Assembly (NCBI RefSeq): GCF_009741265.1
Contig: NZ_WOWL01000001.1
Coordinates: 3,596,001-3,660,000 of the forward strand
Origin: Pseudarthrobacter sp. GA104
GTDB lineage: Bacteria > Actinomycetota > Actinomycetes > Actinomycetales > Micrococcaceae
Direction: 5' to 3'
Length of the DNA: 64,000 nucleotides
The notes below the pieces were generated by a model. It searched no databases and was not told where the DNA came from. It saw only the letters and a program-made list of their open reading frames with translations. Shown piece after piece: positions 24,662 to 33,423 of the stretch. The position numbers and the translations under genes are program-made. Positions within the stretch are counted from its first letter, which is position 1. Each line of letters begins with the position of its first letter.

Positions 24662-25549
24662 CTAGTAGCGGTTGATTGCGGGCAGGCTGGGCGCAGTCTT
24701 GATGACCTCGCCGGCAGTGGCCTCCCAGGCCTTCTTGTAGCTTCCGTCCTTTTCGAAGGACTCCAGCTGGTCATTGATCCAGTTGCGGAACTCGGTGTCG
24801 TCCTTCTTCAGGCCGATGCCATAGGGCTCCTTGGTGAACGTTTCGTCGGAGGCCAGCTTGAAGGCGTCCGGTTCCTTGTCCACGAAGCCGGCGAGGATGA
24901 CGTTGTCGGTGGTGACCGCTTCAACCTGCTTGTTGCGCAGCGGCTCCAGGCATGCGGAGTAGGTTGCGGCGGGGACCAGCTCTGCTCCGTACTTCTCCAC
25001 GATGGTGGCGGCCGGCGTCGAACCCGTCACCGAGCAGACCTTCTTGCCCTTGACGTCTTCAGGCTTCTTGATGGAGTCGTTGTCCTTGTTCACCATGAGG
25101 GCCTGTCCGGCCTCGTAGTACGGTCCGGCGAAGCTGACAACCTGCTTGCGCTTGTCGTTGATGGTGTACGTGGCGATCACCAGGTCCACCTTGCCCTGCT
25201 CGATGAAGGGTTCGCGGTTGGCGGAGACGGTCTCTGACCATTCAATCTTGTCCGCGGCGATGCCCAGCTTGGCAGCGATAAGCTTGCCGATTTCAACGTC
25301 GAATCCGACGGGCTTGCCGTCCAGGCCGACCTGGCCGAAGAGCGGCTGGTCGAACTTGGTACCGATCTTGATGCTGCCTGCCTTGGAGAGCTTCTCCATG
25401 GTGGTGCCCGCAGCGAACGACGGCTTCTCGGCAACAGTGGGATTGGTGGTGGTGCCCGTGCCGCCTCCGCCGCAGGCGCTCAGGGACAGGGCCAGGGCAG
25501 CGGTGGCCGCCACGACGAATGATTTCCGCCGGGTCATAAATGCCTTCAT
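24662..25549 (-). CDS. gluB: Glutamate-type amino-acid ABC transporter substrate-binding lipoprotein GluB
   Basis: 295 aa, SBP family 3. The signal peptide ends at the lipobox SLSAC followed by four Gly, so it is a lipoprotein outside the membrane. Motifs are SIKIGTKFDQPLFGQVGLDG, GFDVEIGKLIAAKLG, RKQVVSFAGPYYEAGQALMV and VCSVTGSTPAATIVEK. The ATG at 25547-25549 has AAAGGA seven bases upstream; a second Met at codon 5 is possible. The ligand is probably glutamate from gene order and similarity in style to GluB, but other acidic or polar amino acids cannot be excluded. Confidence 0.87.
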   Translation of the reverse strand: MKAFMTRRKSFVVAATAALALSLSACGGGGTGTTTNPTVAEKPSFAAGTTMEKLSKAGSIKIGTKFDQPLFGQVGLDGKPVGFDVEIGKLIAAKLGIAADKIEWSETVSANREPFIEQGKVDLVIATYTINDKRKQVVSFAGPYYEAGQALMVNKDNDSIKKPEDVKGKKVCSVTGSTPAATIVEKYGAELVPAATYSACLEPLRNKQVEAVTTDNVILAGFVDKEPDAFKLASDETFTKEPYGIGLKKDDTEFRNWINDQLESFEKDGSYKKAWEATAGEVIKTAPSLPAINRY

Positions 25550-25619
25550 GACATTCCTTTCATTGATGGCCGTGGGTCACGGCCTCGGTGCGAACTGGGA
25601 GTGTTTGTTCAGGTGTGAA

Positions 25620-26375
25620 TCAGTGCGTCAGGAGCTTGGAAAGGAAGTCCTTGGCACGATCGCTCTTCGGGTTGGTGAAGAATTCTTCCGGGGTTGCGTC
25701 TTCGACGATCTGGCCGTCGGCCATGAAGACGACGCGGTCCGCGGCCTTGCGGGCAAAGCCCATCTCGTGCGTGACCACAATCATGGTCATGCCCTCTTTG
25801 GCCAGTTGGACCATGACGTCCAGAACCTCGTTGATCATTTCCGGGTCCAGGGCTGACGTGGGCTCATCGAACAGCATTACCTTCGGCTTCATTGCCAAAG
25901 CCCGTGCGATGGCCACGCGCTGCTGCTGCCCGCCTGAGAGCTGTGCCGGCAGTTTGGGGGCCTGGTGGCCTACGCCGACGCGTTCAAGCAGGGCCATGGC
26001 GTCCTTGTCCGCCGTGGCCTTGGCGACGCCCTTGACCTTAATGGGGCCGAGCGTCACATTCTCCAGGATGGTTTTGTGCGCAAAGAGGTTGAAGGACTGG
26101 AAAACCATCCCGACGTCGGCGCGGAGCTGGGCGAGTTCCTTGCCTTCCTCAGGAAGCACTTTCCCGTCGATGCTGATGGTTCCGGCCTCGATGGTCTCCA
26201 GGCGGTTAATGGCACGGCAGAGGGTGGACTTACCGGAGCCGGAGGGCCCGATGACCACAACAACCTCGCCCTTGCGGACCTGCAGGTTGATGTCCTTCAA
26301 AACGTGCAGCTGGCCGTAGTGCTTATTTACGCCGTTCAGGGAGACAAGCGCATCTCCGGGCACATGAGTAGTCAT
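25620..26375 (-). CDS. gluA: Glutamate-type amino-acid ABC transporter ATP-binding protein GluA
   Basis: 251 aa from the ATG at 26373-26375. Complete polar-amino-acid ATPase: Walker [13 protein letters not shown]-loop [18 protein letters not shown], signature [15 protein letters not shown], Walker [15 protein letters not shown], and switch His in [10 protein letters not shown]. It is the first gene of the operon. The start was chosen over an upstream in-frame ATG because a TAGATT -10 box lies 7 bases before it, which points to a leaderless mRNA. Confidence 0.92.
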   Translation of the reverse strand: MTTHVPGDALVSLNGVNKHYGQLHVLKDINLQVRKGEVVVVIGPSGSGKSTLCRAINRLETIEAGTISIDGKVLPEEGKELAQLRADVGMVFQSFNLFAHKTILENVTLGPIKVKGVAKATADKDAMALLERVGVGHQAPKLPAQLSGGQQQRVAIARALAMKPKVMLFDEPTSALDPEMINEVLDVMVQLAKEGMTMIVVTHEMGFARKAADRVVFMADGQIVEDATPEEFFTNPKSDRAKDFLSKLLTH

Positions 26376-26382
26376 AGGAAAG

Positions 26383-26388
26383 AATCTA
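26383..26388 (-). promoter_or_regulatory. -10 box (TAGATT) of a probable leaderless promoter for gluA
   Basis: On the minus strand TAGATT is followed by CTTTCCT and the ATG of gluA. There is no purine-rich ribosome site. A dyad GAATCAC...GTGATTC (26413-26419 and 26438-26444) lies upstream, between this gene and the divergent LOG gene, and could be an operator. Confidence 0.5.
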
Positions 26389-26467
26389 GCGAACAACAAC
26401 TGTTTATGACGCGAATCACCGCAACTTCCTGCGGATCGTGATTCAAGAGATACCTCCCGGGGGAGGT

Positions 26468-26473
26468 TAGCCT
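26468..26473 (+). promoter_or_regulatory. -10 box (TAGCCT) of a probable leaderless promoter for the LOG gene
   Basis: TAGCCT, six bases, then ATG at 26480. A small palindrome ACCTCCC-GG-GGGAGGT (26452-26467) lies immediately upstream and could be a regulator site covering the promoter. Confidence 0.45.
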
Positions 26474-26479
26474 TGGTGA

Positions 26480-27262
26480 ATGAGCATCAACGCAGATCCG
26501 GCCAGAAATTCCCAGCCGCGCCGTAAGGGCCCCCTTGAACTGCGCCGCAAGCAGGCGGCCGTGGACATGTCTGACCAGCATCTGCTCGACACCAAGGGCC
26601 CCGGGCAGTTTGTCCACACTGATCCTTGGCGCGTCCTGCGCATCCAGAGCGAGTTCGTGGAAGGCTTCGGCGCCCTGGCGGACATCGGCAAGGCCGTGAG
26701 CGTCTTCGGCTCGGCGCGCACCAAACCCGGCAGCCCCTACTACGAAATGGGTGTGGAAGTGGGGCGGAAACTGGCCGAGGCCGGCGTTGCCGTCATCACC
26801 GGCGGCGGTCCCGGGTCCATGGAAGCCGCCAACCGCGGCACCGTTGAAGGCAACGGTGTGTCCGTCGGCCTGGGCATCGAACTTCCTTTTGAGCAGGGCC
26901 TGAACCAGTGGGTGGACCTGGGCATCAATTTCAGGTATTTCTTTGCCCGCAAAACCATGTTCGTCAAGTACGCGCAGGGGTTCATTGTCCTGCCGGGCGG
27001 CCTGGGCACGCTCGACGAACTTTTTGAGGCAATGGTGCTGGTGCAGACGCGAAAGGTGACCTCGTTCCCCATCGTGCTGCTGGGCGTCGAATTCTGGGGT
27101 CCCATGATCGAGTGGATCAGGGGAACCCTGGTGGCGGAAGGCATGGTCTCCGAAAAGGACCTGGACCTGATCCAGGTGGTTGATGATCCAGCAGAGGCGG
27201 TGGACAGGGTGCTCCACGTGGCCATTACCCCCTCGCTTAACGGGGAACAGCGGCCGGAGTAG
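26480..27262 (+). CDS. LOG family protein (TIGR00730), cytokinin-riboside-phosphate phosphoribohydrolase type
   Basis: 260 aa. Diagnostic motifs: [27 protein letters not shown] at 108-116, RK at 157-158 and PGGLGTLDE at 172-180. LOG proteins release a free base from nucleoside 5'-monophosphates, as in cytokinin activation; in bacteria the physiological substrate is often unclear. The N-terminal 60 residues form an extension typical of the actinobacterial long form. Its position after dapD/dapE mirrors Rv1201c-Rv1205 in M. tuberculosis. Confidence 0.9.
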   Translation: MSINADPARNSQPRRKGPLELRRKQAAVDMSDQHLLDTKGPGQFVHTDPWRVLRIQSEFVEGFGALADIGKAVSVFGSARTKPGSPYYEMGVEVGRKLAEAGVAVITGGGPGSMEAANRGTVEGNGVSVGLGIELPFEQGLNQWVDLGINFRYFFARKTMFVKYAQGFIVLPGGLGTLDELFEAMVLVQTRKVTSFPIVLLGVEFWGPMIEWIRGTLVAEGMVSEKDLDLIQVVDDPAEAVDRVLHVAITPSLNGEQRPE

Positions 27263-27311
27263 CCCGAGCGTCCGGACGGCGGCGCTCCATCCCGTCTGGC
27301 ACGATGGAGCG

Positions 27312-27695
27312 GTGAGCTTTTTTCTGGTTTTCCTGGCCATCGTGCTGATTGGGGTGGTCTTCTGGATCGGCCTGGGGCTGCGTTCCGGCAAAACGGGCGA
27401 CGGCCTCTTGCCCGGCTTGCCCGGCGGCGGTTTCGAGCAGCCGCCAGCCAACCTTCCTCCGGTCCTGCTGCCCGCACAGGCAGCCCCGGAGGACGTTGAC
27501 CGCGTGCGTTTCTCCCTTGGCCTCCGTGGCTACCGGATGGACCAGGTGGACCAGGTCCTGGATGAACTGCGGGACCAGCTCGCCTCCAAACAGCAGGAAA
27601 TCGACGGGCTCCGGGCAGCGCTGGCGGCTATGGAAGCTCCTCTTGGACCGGAACCCGACAAAAAGGGCACTGCGCCTGAAGAGGACCGGCTGTGA
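27312..27695 (+). CDS. DivIVA-domain-like membrane protein
   Basis: 127 aa from the GTG at 27312. One N-terminal membrane helix (FFLVFLAIVLIGVVFWIGLG) is followed by a Pro/Gly linker. A DivIVA-type segment comes next, VDRVRFSLGLRGYRMDQVDQ, leading into a coiled coil (VLDELRDQLASKQQEIDGLR). It resembles the small DivIVA-like proteins found near LOG and DUF3117 genes in mycobacteria (Rv1209 neighbourhood). A role at the cell pole or in envelope growth is inference. The stop overlaps the next start (GTGA). Confidence 0.75.
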   Translation: MSFFLVFLAIVLIGVVFWIGLGLRSGKTGDGLLPGLPGGGFEQPPANLPPVLLPAQAAPEDVDRVRFSLGLRGYRMDQVDQVLDELRDQLASKQQEIDGLRAALAAMEAPLGPEPDKKGTAPEEDRL

Positions 27696-28957
27696 GCACA
27701 ATGGCGCGGCGCCGGGCAGGTCTTGTCCCGTCCCTTCAGGCGTTGGCCGCACAGGCCGGGCGGGCTGTCCAAGGCTGGCCATGGTGGCTGCAGGCCACCG
27801 CCGTCTACTTCGCGGCCCGGCTGGTCAGCGCCTGCATCTTCATGGCTGCCGCCCTGCATCAGGGTCCCAACCCCTGGTTGCCGGCCAAGCCGGATTACTG
27901 GAACTTCATCAACATCTGGGATGCGCGCTGGTACGGCCAAGTCATCGCCGGTGGCTACCCCTCCGTCCTGCCGACTGATGCCGCCGGCAACGTCCAGGAA
28001 AATGCGTGGGCTTTCTATCCGTTGTTTCCTGCCCTGGCCGGAGGCCTCAGCAGACTGACCGGACTTGTTCCCGCCGCCTCACTGACCATCATCGCCATGC
28101 TGGCCGGGTGGGGAGCCGCCCTGGTTGTCTACATCCTCTTCCGGCACAAGGCCGCCCCTGCGTCCGCCCTATGGGGAGTGGCCTTCTTCGCCACCTTCCC
28201 CGTGTCCGCCATCCTCCAGGTGCCCTATGCCGAGTCGCTGTCGCTGCTGCTGCTCGCGGCGGCGTTGCTGCTGGTGGTGCGCAGGCAGTACCTGTGGGCC
28301 ATCCCGGTGGTGGTGCTCCTGTGCCTGTCCCGTCCGGTGGGCGTCCCGTTCGCGGCCATGCTCGGGCTGGTTCTGCTGCGCCACCTGTGGGAGCGGTTCG
28401 GTGCCCGGCAGGCCGGCAACGGGCAGCGCGAAGGAACGCACTCGAACGGCGACCTCGCGGCGCTGGCTGCCCTCACCGCCGCCGGAGGGGCCATGGCGCT
28501 TGCCTGGCCGGCCGCCGCCTGGGCGGCAACGGGCGATATCCAGGCGTACACAAAGACCGAAACCGTGTGGCGGGGCCACGACCTGGTGCCTTTCAAACCC
28601 TGGTTCGATACCGGCGTCGACCTCTTTGGCCCCGTCCTGGGCCTGCTGGCGCCGGTCGTTTTCGTGGCGCTTTTCGGCGCCATGCTGTTCCTGCCGCCGG
28701 TACGGCAGCTCGGCGTGGAGCTCCGGCTGTGGTGCGCCTGCTACATGGGTTACCTGGTGGTGTTCCTGCACCCGCAGACCAGCACCTTCCGCATGCTCCT
28801 GCCGCTGTTTCCGCTCGCGCTGGGTGCTGTTTTGGTGTCCGGCTCGCGGGCCTACCGGTGGACGGTGGTCACCATGTTCCTGCTGCTGCAGATCGTCTGG
28901 ATCGTCTGGTTGTGGGCCTGGGCCCAATTGCCCGGGGGAGGGGATTATCCACCCTAG
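27692..28957 (+). CDS. PIG-V-type GT-C mannosyltransferase, integral membrane
   Basis: 421 aa, about nine hydrophobic helices. The first periplasmic loop carries NIWDARWYGQVIAGGYPS, the Asp-containing loop expected of GT-C transferases that use a polyprenyl-phosphate sugar, and AFYPLFPALAG follows as in the PIG-V family. The role is probably mannosylation of lipoglycans or proteins on the outer face; the acceptor is unknown. The GTG at 27692 overlaps the previous stop, so it is coupled to the DivIVA-like gene. The overlapping long frames on both strands are composition artefacts. Confidence 0.75.
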   Translation: MSTMARRRAGLVPSLQALAAQAGRAVQGWPWWLQATAVYFAARLVSACIFMAAALHQGPNPWLPAKPDYWNFINIWDARWYGQVIAGGYPSVLPTDAAGNVQENAWAFYPLFPALAGGLSRLTGLVPAASLTIIAMLAGWGAALVVYILFRHKAAPASALWGVAFFATFPVSAILQVPYAESLSLLLLAAALLLVVRRQYLWAIPVVVLLCLSRPVGVPFAAMLGLVLLRHLWERFGARQAGNGQREGTHSNGDLAALAALTAAGGAMALAWPAAAWAATGDIQAYTKTETVWRGHDLVPFKPWFDTGVDLFGPVLGLLAPVVFVALFGAMLFLPPVRQLGVELRLWCACYMGYLVVFLHPQTSTFRMLLPLFPLALGAVLVSGSRAYRWTVVTMFLLLQIVWIVWLWAWAQLPGGGDYPP

Positions 28958-29190
28958 CCAATGGGACTTTCGCGCAGGTCAGGACTCAAATGGCAAGACG
29001 TTGGAAATGTCCATCGATTAGCTACGGGCGGGTAATTCCGCGATAATGGTAAGTAAGCAAGGACAAAAAGCATTCAGAATACGCTCAGCCTTGGCGGTGT
29101 CCATCCACTCCGCCATAGCGGCTTGATCGACATGCGGACACAGCCCGTCCGGGCTGATCAGTCCTGGGACAAAATGGAGGGGAATTCCTC
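28958..29190 (+). promoter_or_regulatory. 233-base upstream region of the DUF3117 gene
   Basis: No supported gene. It is less GC-rich than its surroundings. It contains GATAAT at about 29041, a small hairpin CAGCCCG-TC-CGGGCTG near 29142, and the ribosome site AATGGAGGGG before the ATG at 29191. Read as a promoter with an untranslated leader of possibly more than 100 bases. Confidence 0.35.
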
Positions 29191-29358
29191 ATGGCGGCTA
29201 TGAAACCACGCACCGGCGACGGCCCAATGGAAGTCACCAAGGAGGGCCGCAGCCTGATCATGCGCGTCCCGCTCGAGGGCGGCGGGCGCCTGGTGGTCGA
29301 GCTGAACGCTGCCGAGGCAGCAAACCTCAAGGAATGCCTCGTCGGCGTTACCGAATAA
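29191..29358 (+). CDS. DUF3117 domain protein
   Basis: 55 aa, MAAMKPRTGDGPMEVTKEGR to LKECLVGVTE. DUF3117 is a small, strongly conserved actinobacterial family (Rv1211 in M. tuberculosis) without a known biochemical role. A clear Shine-Dalgarno (GGAGGGG) lies 9 bases before the ATG. The protein is cytosolic, with no membrane segment. It is easily missed because it is so short. A perfect 17-bp hairpin follows the stop. Confidence 0.9.
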   Translation: MAAMKPRTGDGPMEVTKEGRSLIMRVPLEGGGRLVVELNAAEAANLKECLVGVTE

Positions 29359-29365
29359 TCGTGCC

Positions 29366-29403
29366 GGGCAGGGCCCGCAGCCAGCAGGCTGCGGGCCCTG
29401 CCC
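29366..29403. terminator. Perfect 17-bp hairpin between DUF3117 and the O-methyltransferase gene
   Basis: GGGCAGGGCCCGCAGCC (29366-29382) pairs with 29387-29403 around an AGCA loop. It lies between converging genes and has no T run. Confidence 0.75.
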
Positions 29404-29415
29404 GTATCCTGGTGG

Positions 29416-30048
29416 CTACTTCTTGACCGCTACCAGCAGCCCGTCGCCGGTGGGAAGCATGGCGGACGCAAGCCTCTCGTCGTCGCGGATTGCCTTACCG
29501 ACCTGGCGCAAGACCACCGTGGTGGCTTCACGGCCGGCGGGGTTGGCAACTTTGTCCTTGTCCAACGCATCATTGATGATCAGCAGCCCGGAGGGCTTCA
29601 GGAGCCGGATGGCCTGCTCCACATAGCCCGGGAGTCCTGGTTTGTCGGCGTCGATGAACACCAGGTCATAAGCGTTGTCAGTCAGGCGCGGCAGGACGTC
29701 GCCGGCCCGTCCGGAAATCGTGCGGGTGCGGTTGGCCGGGCTCCCTGCCTCGGAAAATGCCTCCCGGGCGGCCTTGAGGTGTTCCACGTCCACATCGATG
29801 GTGGTGAGGACGGACTGCGGGCCGAGGCCGCGGAGCAGGCAGACGCCGGACACCCCGGCGCCGGTCCCGATTTCGACGGCGGTCTGGGCTTTGGACGACG
29901 CCGCCAGCACGGTCAGGACTGCGCCCACCCCTGGTCCAACCGGTGTAACACCCAGCTCGAAGGAGCGCTCCCGGGCCCGAAGCATGACCTCATCCTCAGC
30001 GGGCAGATCTTCTGCATAGGACCAGCTGGTGGACTTGTCGGCGCTCAT
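29416..30048 (-). CDS. SAM-dependent O-methyltransferase (family 3, CCoAOMT-like)
   Basis: 210 aa from the ATG at 30046-30048. The SAM-binding motif is AVEIGTGAGVSGVCLLRGLG. The metal-binding and post-motif region is DLVFIDADKPGLPGYVEQAI, then LLKPSGLLIINDALDKDKVA. It corresponds in type and place to Rv1220c, which is likewise divergent from sigE. The substrate is unknown. The longer frame upstream of this Met would run into the sigE promoter region and has no support. Confidence 0.87.
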   Translation of the reverse strand: MSADKSTSWSYAEDLPAEDEVMLRARERSFELGVTPVGPGVGAVLTVLAASSKAQTAVEIGTGAGVSGVCLLRGLGPQSVLTTIDVDVEHLKAAREAFSEAGSPANRTRTISGRAGDVLPRLTDNAYDLVFIDADKPGLPGYVEQAIRLLKPSGLLIINDALDKDKVANPAGREATTVVLRQVGKAIRDDERLASAMLPTGDGLLVAVKK

Positions 30049-30274
30049 GGGTTTCGCTTTCTGGGCGGCAGGGGAATGTCCTTTACAGCCTACTGTGTCC
30101 GGTGGCAACAGCAGCGGAGGCGGGCGGTTGCGCCCACGGCTGAACTTCCGAACAATCAGGAAATTCCCAGACAAGTTTGAAATGATTATTATCCGCTCAT
30201 CCGAAAGGTGACCGGCGCCGAATCAGTGATGTCAACAGTATCCGGGCGTTAGCATTCCACGAGGGGAGTGGACG

Positions 30275-30889
30275 ATGTCATCTTCAGTAGTGGCACCTGT
30301 CCCTGCAGCAAATCATCCTGATCCGGAGTGGGTCCGTCCCACCTGGGAAGAAGTGGTCACCAACCACTCGGCGAAGGTTTACCGGCTCGCCTACCGCCTG
30401 ACCGGTAACAAGTACGACGCCGAGGACCTCACCCAGGAGGTGTTTGTCCGTGTCTTCCGCTCGCTGGAAAACTTCAAACCTGGCACCCTTGACGGCTGGC
30501 TGCACCGGATCACCACCAACCTCTTCCTGGACCAGGCACGGAGAAAGACGCGGATCAGGTTCGATGCCCTTGCCGAGGACGCAGAGTCACGGCTTCCCGG
30601 CCGTGAACCGGGCCCCGAGCAGAGCTTCGAGCTGAACAACCTCGATGTGGACGTCCAGGCTGCGCTGGAGGAACTGCCGCCGGACTTCCGTGCCGCCGTC
30701 GTTCTGTGCGACCTTGAAGGGCTGTCCTACGACGAAGTGGCGGAAGCCCTGGGCGTGAAGCTGGGCACCGTCCGTTCACGGATCCACCGCGGACGGACCA
30801 TGCTGCGGGAAAAGCTGGCCCACCGGGATCCGCGTCCGCAGCAGTCCCGCCGGAAACTGTCCATGCCGCGCATCGCCGGTATCCTCTGA
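30275..30889 (+). CDS. sigE: ECF RNA polymerase sigma factor SigE
   Basis: 204 aa. Region 2 is visible from [20 protein letters not shown] through [20 protein letters not shown] to [19 protein letters not shown]. Region 4 is [20 protein letters not shown] with the helix-turn-helix [23 protein letters not shown] sigma factors of this type respond to envelope stress. The Shine-Dalgarno GAGGGGAGT precedes the ATG. Bases 30049-30274 upstream carry no gene; an AT-rich TTATTAT near 30186 may mark a vegetative promoter. The anti-sigma gene follows after 7 bases. Confidence 0.93.
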   Translation: MSSSVVAPVPAANHPDPEWVRPTWEEVVTNHSAKVYRLAYRLTGNKYDAEDLTQEVFVRVFRSLENFKPGTLDGWLHRITTNLFLDQARRKTRIRFDALAEDAESRLPGREPGPEQSFELNNLDVDVQAALEELPPDFRAAVVLCDLEGLSYDEVAEALGVKLGTVRSRIHRGRTMLREKLAHRDPRPQQSRRKLSMPRIAGIL

Positions 30890-30896
30890 ACGGCGC

Positions 30897-31796
30897 ATGA
30901 GGTCCCGTAGTCCATTCGGACGCAGGCATCAGCGCACCGGCAGCCACCTTCAGTCCTGCCAGGAATGCCATTCAGCCGTGCGGAGGGAGCGCCAGTACCT
31001 GGAGCGGCTCCGTGATGCTCCCATCCCTCCGGCCAGTGATGACCTGACGGCCCGCCTGCTCGCCCGAACGCAGGAACTGGCCGCCATGCCGCCTGCAGGC
31101 GCGCACCGGCCAGCATCGTCCCGGAGCGCCGTCCGCGTCCTGGCCCTGGCTGCCGGTGGCAGCATGGCAGCTGCCGGCGTGCTGGCCGTCGGCGCATTTG
31201 CCGCGGCAGGAGATCCCCCGCCGGGGGACACTGCAGGCAACCAGGCCGCACTCTCCCACGTCTCATCCCGGACACCTGCGGACGGCAGGCTGCTGACAGG
31301 GGAACAGCTCACCCAGCTGCGTTCCGAAGGATGGGCCTGCCCGGAGCTTGAAGCGATGGGCTTCCGTCTCGAGTCGGCGAGGGCCACCGTGCTCGATGGC
31401 CAGCCGGCAGTGGAGCTGCGGCTCACCGACGGCACCCACCAGGCAACGGTGACCGAACAGCGGACCGCCCTGCAGGCCGTTCCCGGACAAAGCGCTGCGG
31501 GACAGGAAGGTGCCGGGCCGGACATGGCCAGCCAGGACAGCAGCCCCCTGCGGGTGGGGCGGTCCTCGCCATGGTCGGCAACCTACCGGACGCCCGGCCA
31601 CACTTTTCTCTACGAGTCCGACCTGCCCGCCGAGGAGGCTGACGATGCCCTGCCTATCCTGCAGCGGCTCGGCAACCAGGCTGAGGAAGGCGTTGCGGCC
31701 CGAATTCCGGATGCCTCCCCGGAAGCGGCGGAGGAACCAATCATCACCCGGCTGCAACGTGGAGTTAACCGCATCGTTGCCTTTTTCACCCCGTAG
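30897..31796 (+). CDS. Zinc-finger anti-sigma factor for SigE (RseA-like)
   Basis: 299 aa. The N-terminus carries the ZAS motif His17-x3-Cys21-x2-Cys24 (SHLQSCQECHSAV), expected to hold SigE inactive. One membrane helix lies near residues 80-103 (RVLALAAGGSMAAAGVLAVG), and the extracytoplasmic C-terminal half may sense envelope state. The coding frame follows sigE closely, so sigma and anti-sigma are co-expressed. The outer domain is much longer than that of mycobacterial RseA and is not recognised. Confidence 0.85.
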   Translation: MRSRSPFGRRHQRTGSHLQSCQECHSAVRRERQYLERLRDAPIPPASDDLTARLLARTQELAAMPPAGAHRPASSRSAVRVLALAAGGSMAAAGVLAVGAFAAAGDPPPGDTAGNQAALSHVSSRTPADGRLLTGEQLTQLRSEGWACPELEAMGFRLESARATVLDGQPAVELRLTDGTHQATVTEQRTALQAVPGQSAAGQEGAGPDMASQDSSPLRVGRSSPWSATYRTPGHTFLYESDLPAEEADDALPILQRLGNQAEEGVAARIPDASPEAAEEPIITRLQRGVNRIVAFFTP

Positions 31797-31852
31797 AACG
31801 CACAGTCTTCCCGGACCCCGGGCGGAAATCGTCACTGGCAGCCCGGAGAGGG

Positions 31853-31858
31853 TAATCT
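31853..31858 (+). promoter_or_regulatory. -10 box (TAATCT) of a probable leaderless promoter for tatB
   Basis: TAATCT, then TCCTAAA, then the GTG at 31866. There is no ribosome site. It implies tatB can be expressed independently of sigE. Confidence 0.5.
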
Positions 31859-31865
31859 TCCTAAA

Positions 31866-32273
31866 GTGTTTGGAATCAACGGCCCGGAGTTCTTTCTTCT
31901 GCTGATCATTGGGGTTCTGGTGATCGGTCCCCAGCGGCTGCCCGAATACACCCAGAAACTGGCTAATCTGGTCAAGGAAGTCCGGCGCATGGCATCCGGC
32001 GCCCGTGAGCAGATCAAGGAAGAAGTGGGGATCGACATCGACGATGTCGACTGGAAGAAGTACGATCCCCGCCAGTACGATCCGCGGCGCATCATCAAAG
32101 AAGCGCTCCTGGATGACGACTCCAAGCCGGTGAGCGCCGGCGCGCCCGCTGCAGTGGCTGCCGTCTCCGGCGCAGCGGCTGTGGCAGCGGAGGCGGCGCC
32201 GCGGCGGCCGGAACGGGTGCTCCAGTCCCTGCCCCCCGGCGAGGCCGCGCCTTTCGACACCGAAGCCACCTAG
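31866..32273 (+). CDS. tatB: Twin-arginine translocase subunit TatB
   Basis: 135 aa from a GTG. The short N-terminal helix FGINGPEFFLLLIIGVLVIG and the amphipathic helix starting GPQRLPEYTQKLANLVKEVR are the TatB hallmarks. The acidic/basic tail reads DWKKYDPRQYDPRRIIKEAL. TatB works with TatA and TatC to export folded proteins; neither partner is in the window. In mycobacteria an htrA gene lies between rseA and tatB; here it is absent. Convergent with mrp, with 7 bases between the stops. Confidence 0.92.
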   Translation: MFGINGPEFFLLLIIGVLVIGPQRLPEYTQKLANLVKEVRRMASGAREQIKEEVGIDIDDVDWKKYDPRQYDPRRIIKEALLDDDSKPVSAGAPAAVAAVSGAAAVAAEAAPRRPERVLQSLPPGEAAPFDTEAT

Positions 32274-32280
32274 CCGCTTC

Positions 32281-33423
32281 TTAGCGGGGCTGCAGGCCCA
32301 GTTTCATCCCCGCGAGGCCGCGCGGCTTTGCTGCCAGCCGGCCGGCGATGCCGGACAGCGCCGCGGCAGCGGGTGTATCCGGCTGCCCGAGCACTATCGG
32401 AACCCCGGAATCGCCGCCCTCCCGCAGCTGGATATCAAGCGGTATCTGCCCCAGCAGCGGCACCTCTGCGCCTACTGTTGCCGTCAGTCGGCCGGCGAGG
32501 ACTGACCCGCCGCCGCTTCCGAACAATTCCATCCTGCCGCCGTCGGGCATTTCCAGGTAGGACATGTTCTCGATGACGCCGGCCACTTTCTGGCCGGTCT
32601 GCGTGGCTATGGCGCCGGCGCGCTCCGCGACGTCGGCCGCGGCGGCCTGCGGTGTGGTGACCACCAGGATTTCGGCTTTCGGCAACAGCTGGGCCACGGA
32701 GATCGCGATGTCACCGGTGCCGGGCGGCAGGTCCAGGAAAAGGGCGTCCAGGTCACCGAAGTACACGTCCGTCAGGAACTGCTCAAGGGCGCGGTGAAGC
32801 ATGGGTCCGCGCCAGGCCACGGGCTGGTTGCCGCTGACGAACATCCCGATGGAGATCACCTTCACCCCATAGGCCACCGGGGGGAGGATCATGTCATCCA
32901 CGCGGGTGGGCGGCTGGGTGATGCCCATGAGGCCAGGAACCGAGAAGCCGTACACGTCCGCGTCCACGATCCCGACCCGCAGGCCCTGGGCGGCGAGGGC
33001 GCAGGCAAGGTTGACCGTCACGGAGGATTTGCCCACCCCGCCCTTGCCGCTCGCCACCGCATACACCTTGGTGAGCGAATCCGGCTGGTTGAACGGGATG
33101 CCGCGCTGGCCGCCGGCGCCGCGGAGCAGCTCCTTGAGGGCATCGCGCTGTTCCTGCGTCATCACTTTGAGTTCGACGTCGACGGCGGCCACTCCCGGAA
33201 CGGCCAGCAGCGCCTTTGTGGCATCGGCCGTGATGGTGTCCCGGAGCGGGCAGCCGGCGATGGTGAGCAGGACAGCAAGGCTGACCCTGCCGTCGTCGGA
33301 AATGTCAACGGACTCAACCATGCCCAGCTCCGTGATGGGGCGGCGGAGCTCGGGGTCAATGACCGTGGCCAGGGCAGCGGCGACTGCGTCAGCCAACGCG
33401 GTGTTGGCGATCGGTGCGTTCAT
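32281..33423 (-). CDS. mrp: Mrp/ApbC family P-loop ATPase, Fe-S carrier type
   Basis: 380 aa. The N-terminal DUF59/MIP18 domain (about 8-85) is followed by the ParA-like ATPase with the deviant Walker A SGKGGVGKSS, DVYGFSVPGLMG, and LDALFLDLPPGTGDIAISVA. Mrp proteins move Fe-S clusters to target enzymes. The CPxCG-type Cys pair seen in many bacterial Mrps is missing (ENMSYLEMPDGGRMELFG). It is the third gene of a minus-strand operon, its ATG overlapping the DUF1003 stop by one base. Confidence 0.92.
   Translation of the reverse strand: MNAPIANTALADAVAAALATVIDPELRRPITELGMVESVDISDDGRVSLAVLLTIAGCPLRDTITADATKALLAVPGVAAVDVELKVMTQEQRDALKELLRGAGGQRGIPFNQPDSLTKVYAVASGKGGVGKSSVTVNLACALAAQGLRVGIVDADVYGFSVPGLMGITQPPTRVDDMILPPVAYGVKVISIGMFVSGNQPVAWRGPMLHRALEQFLTDVYFGDLDALFLDLPPGTGDIAISVAQLLPKAEILVVTTPQAAAADVAERAGAIATQTGQKVAGVIENMSYLEMPDGGRMELFGSGGGSVLAGRLTATVGAEVPLLGQIPLDIQLREGGDSGVPIVLGQPDTPAAAALSGIAGRLAAKPRGLAGMKLGLQPR

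Noticed and set aside
28958..29190. tRNA gene in the gap before DUF3117
   Set aside because: No cloverleaf, TTCGA-type T-loop or anticodon arm could be assembled.
30177..30200. Autoregulated SigE-type promoter upstream of sigE
   Set aside because: No convincing GGAAC / GTT pair with proper spacing could be found; only an AT-rich patch is present.
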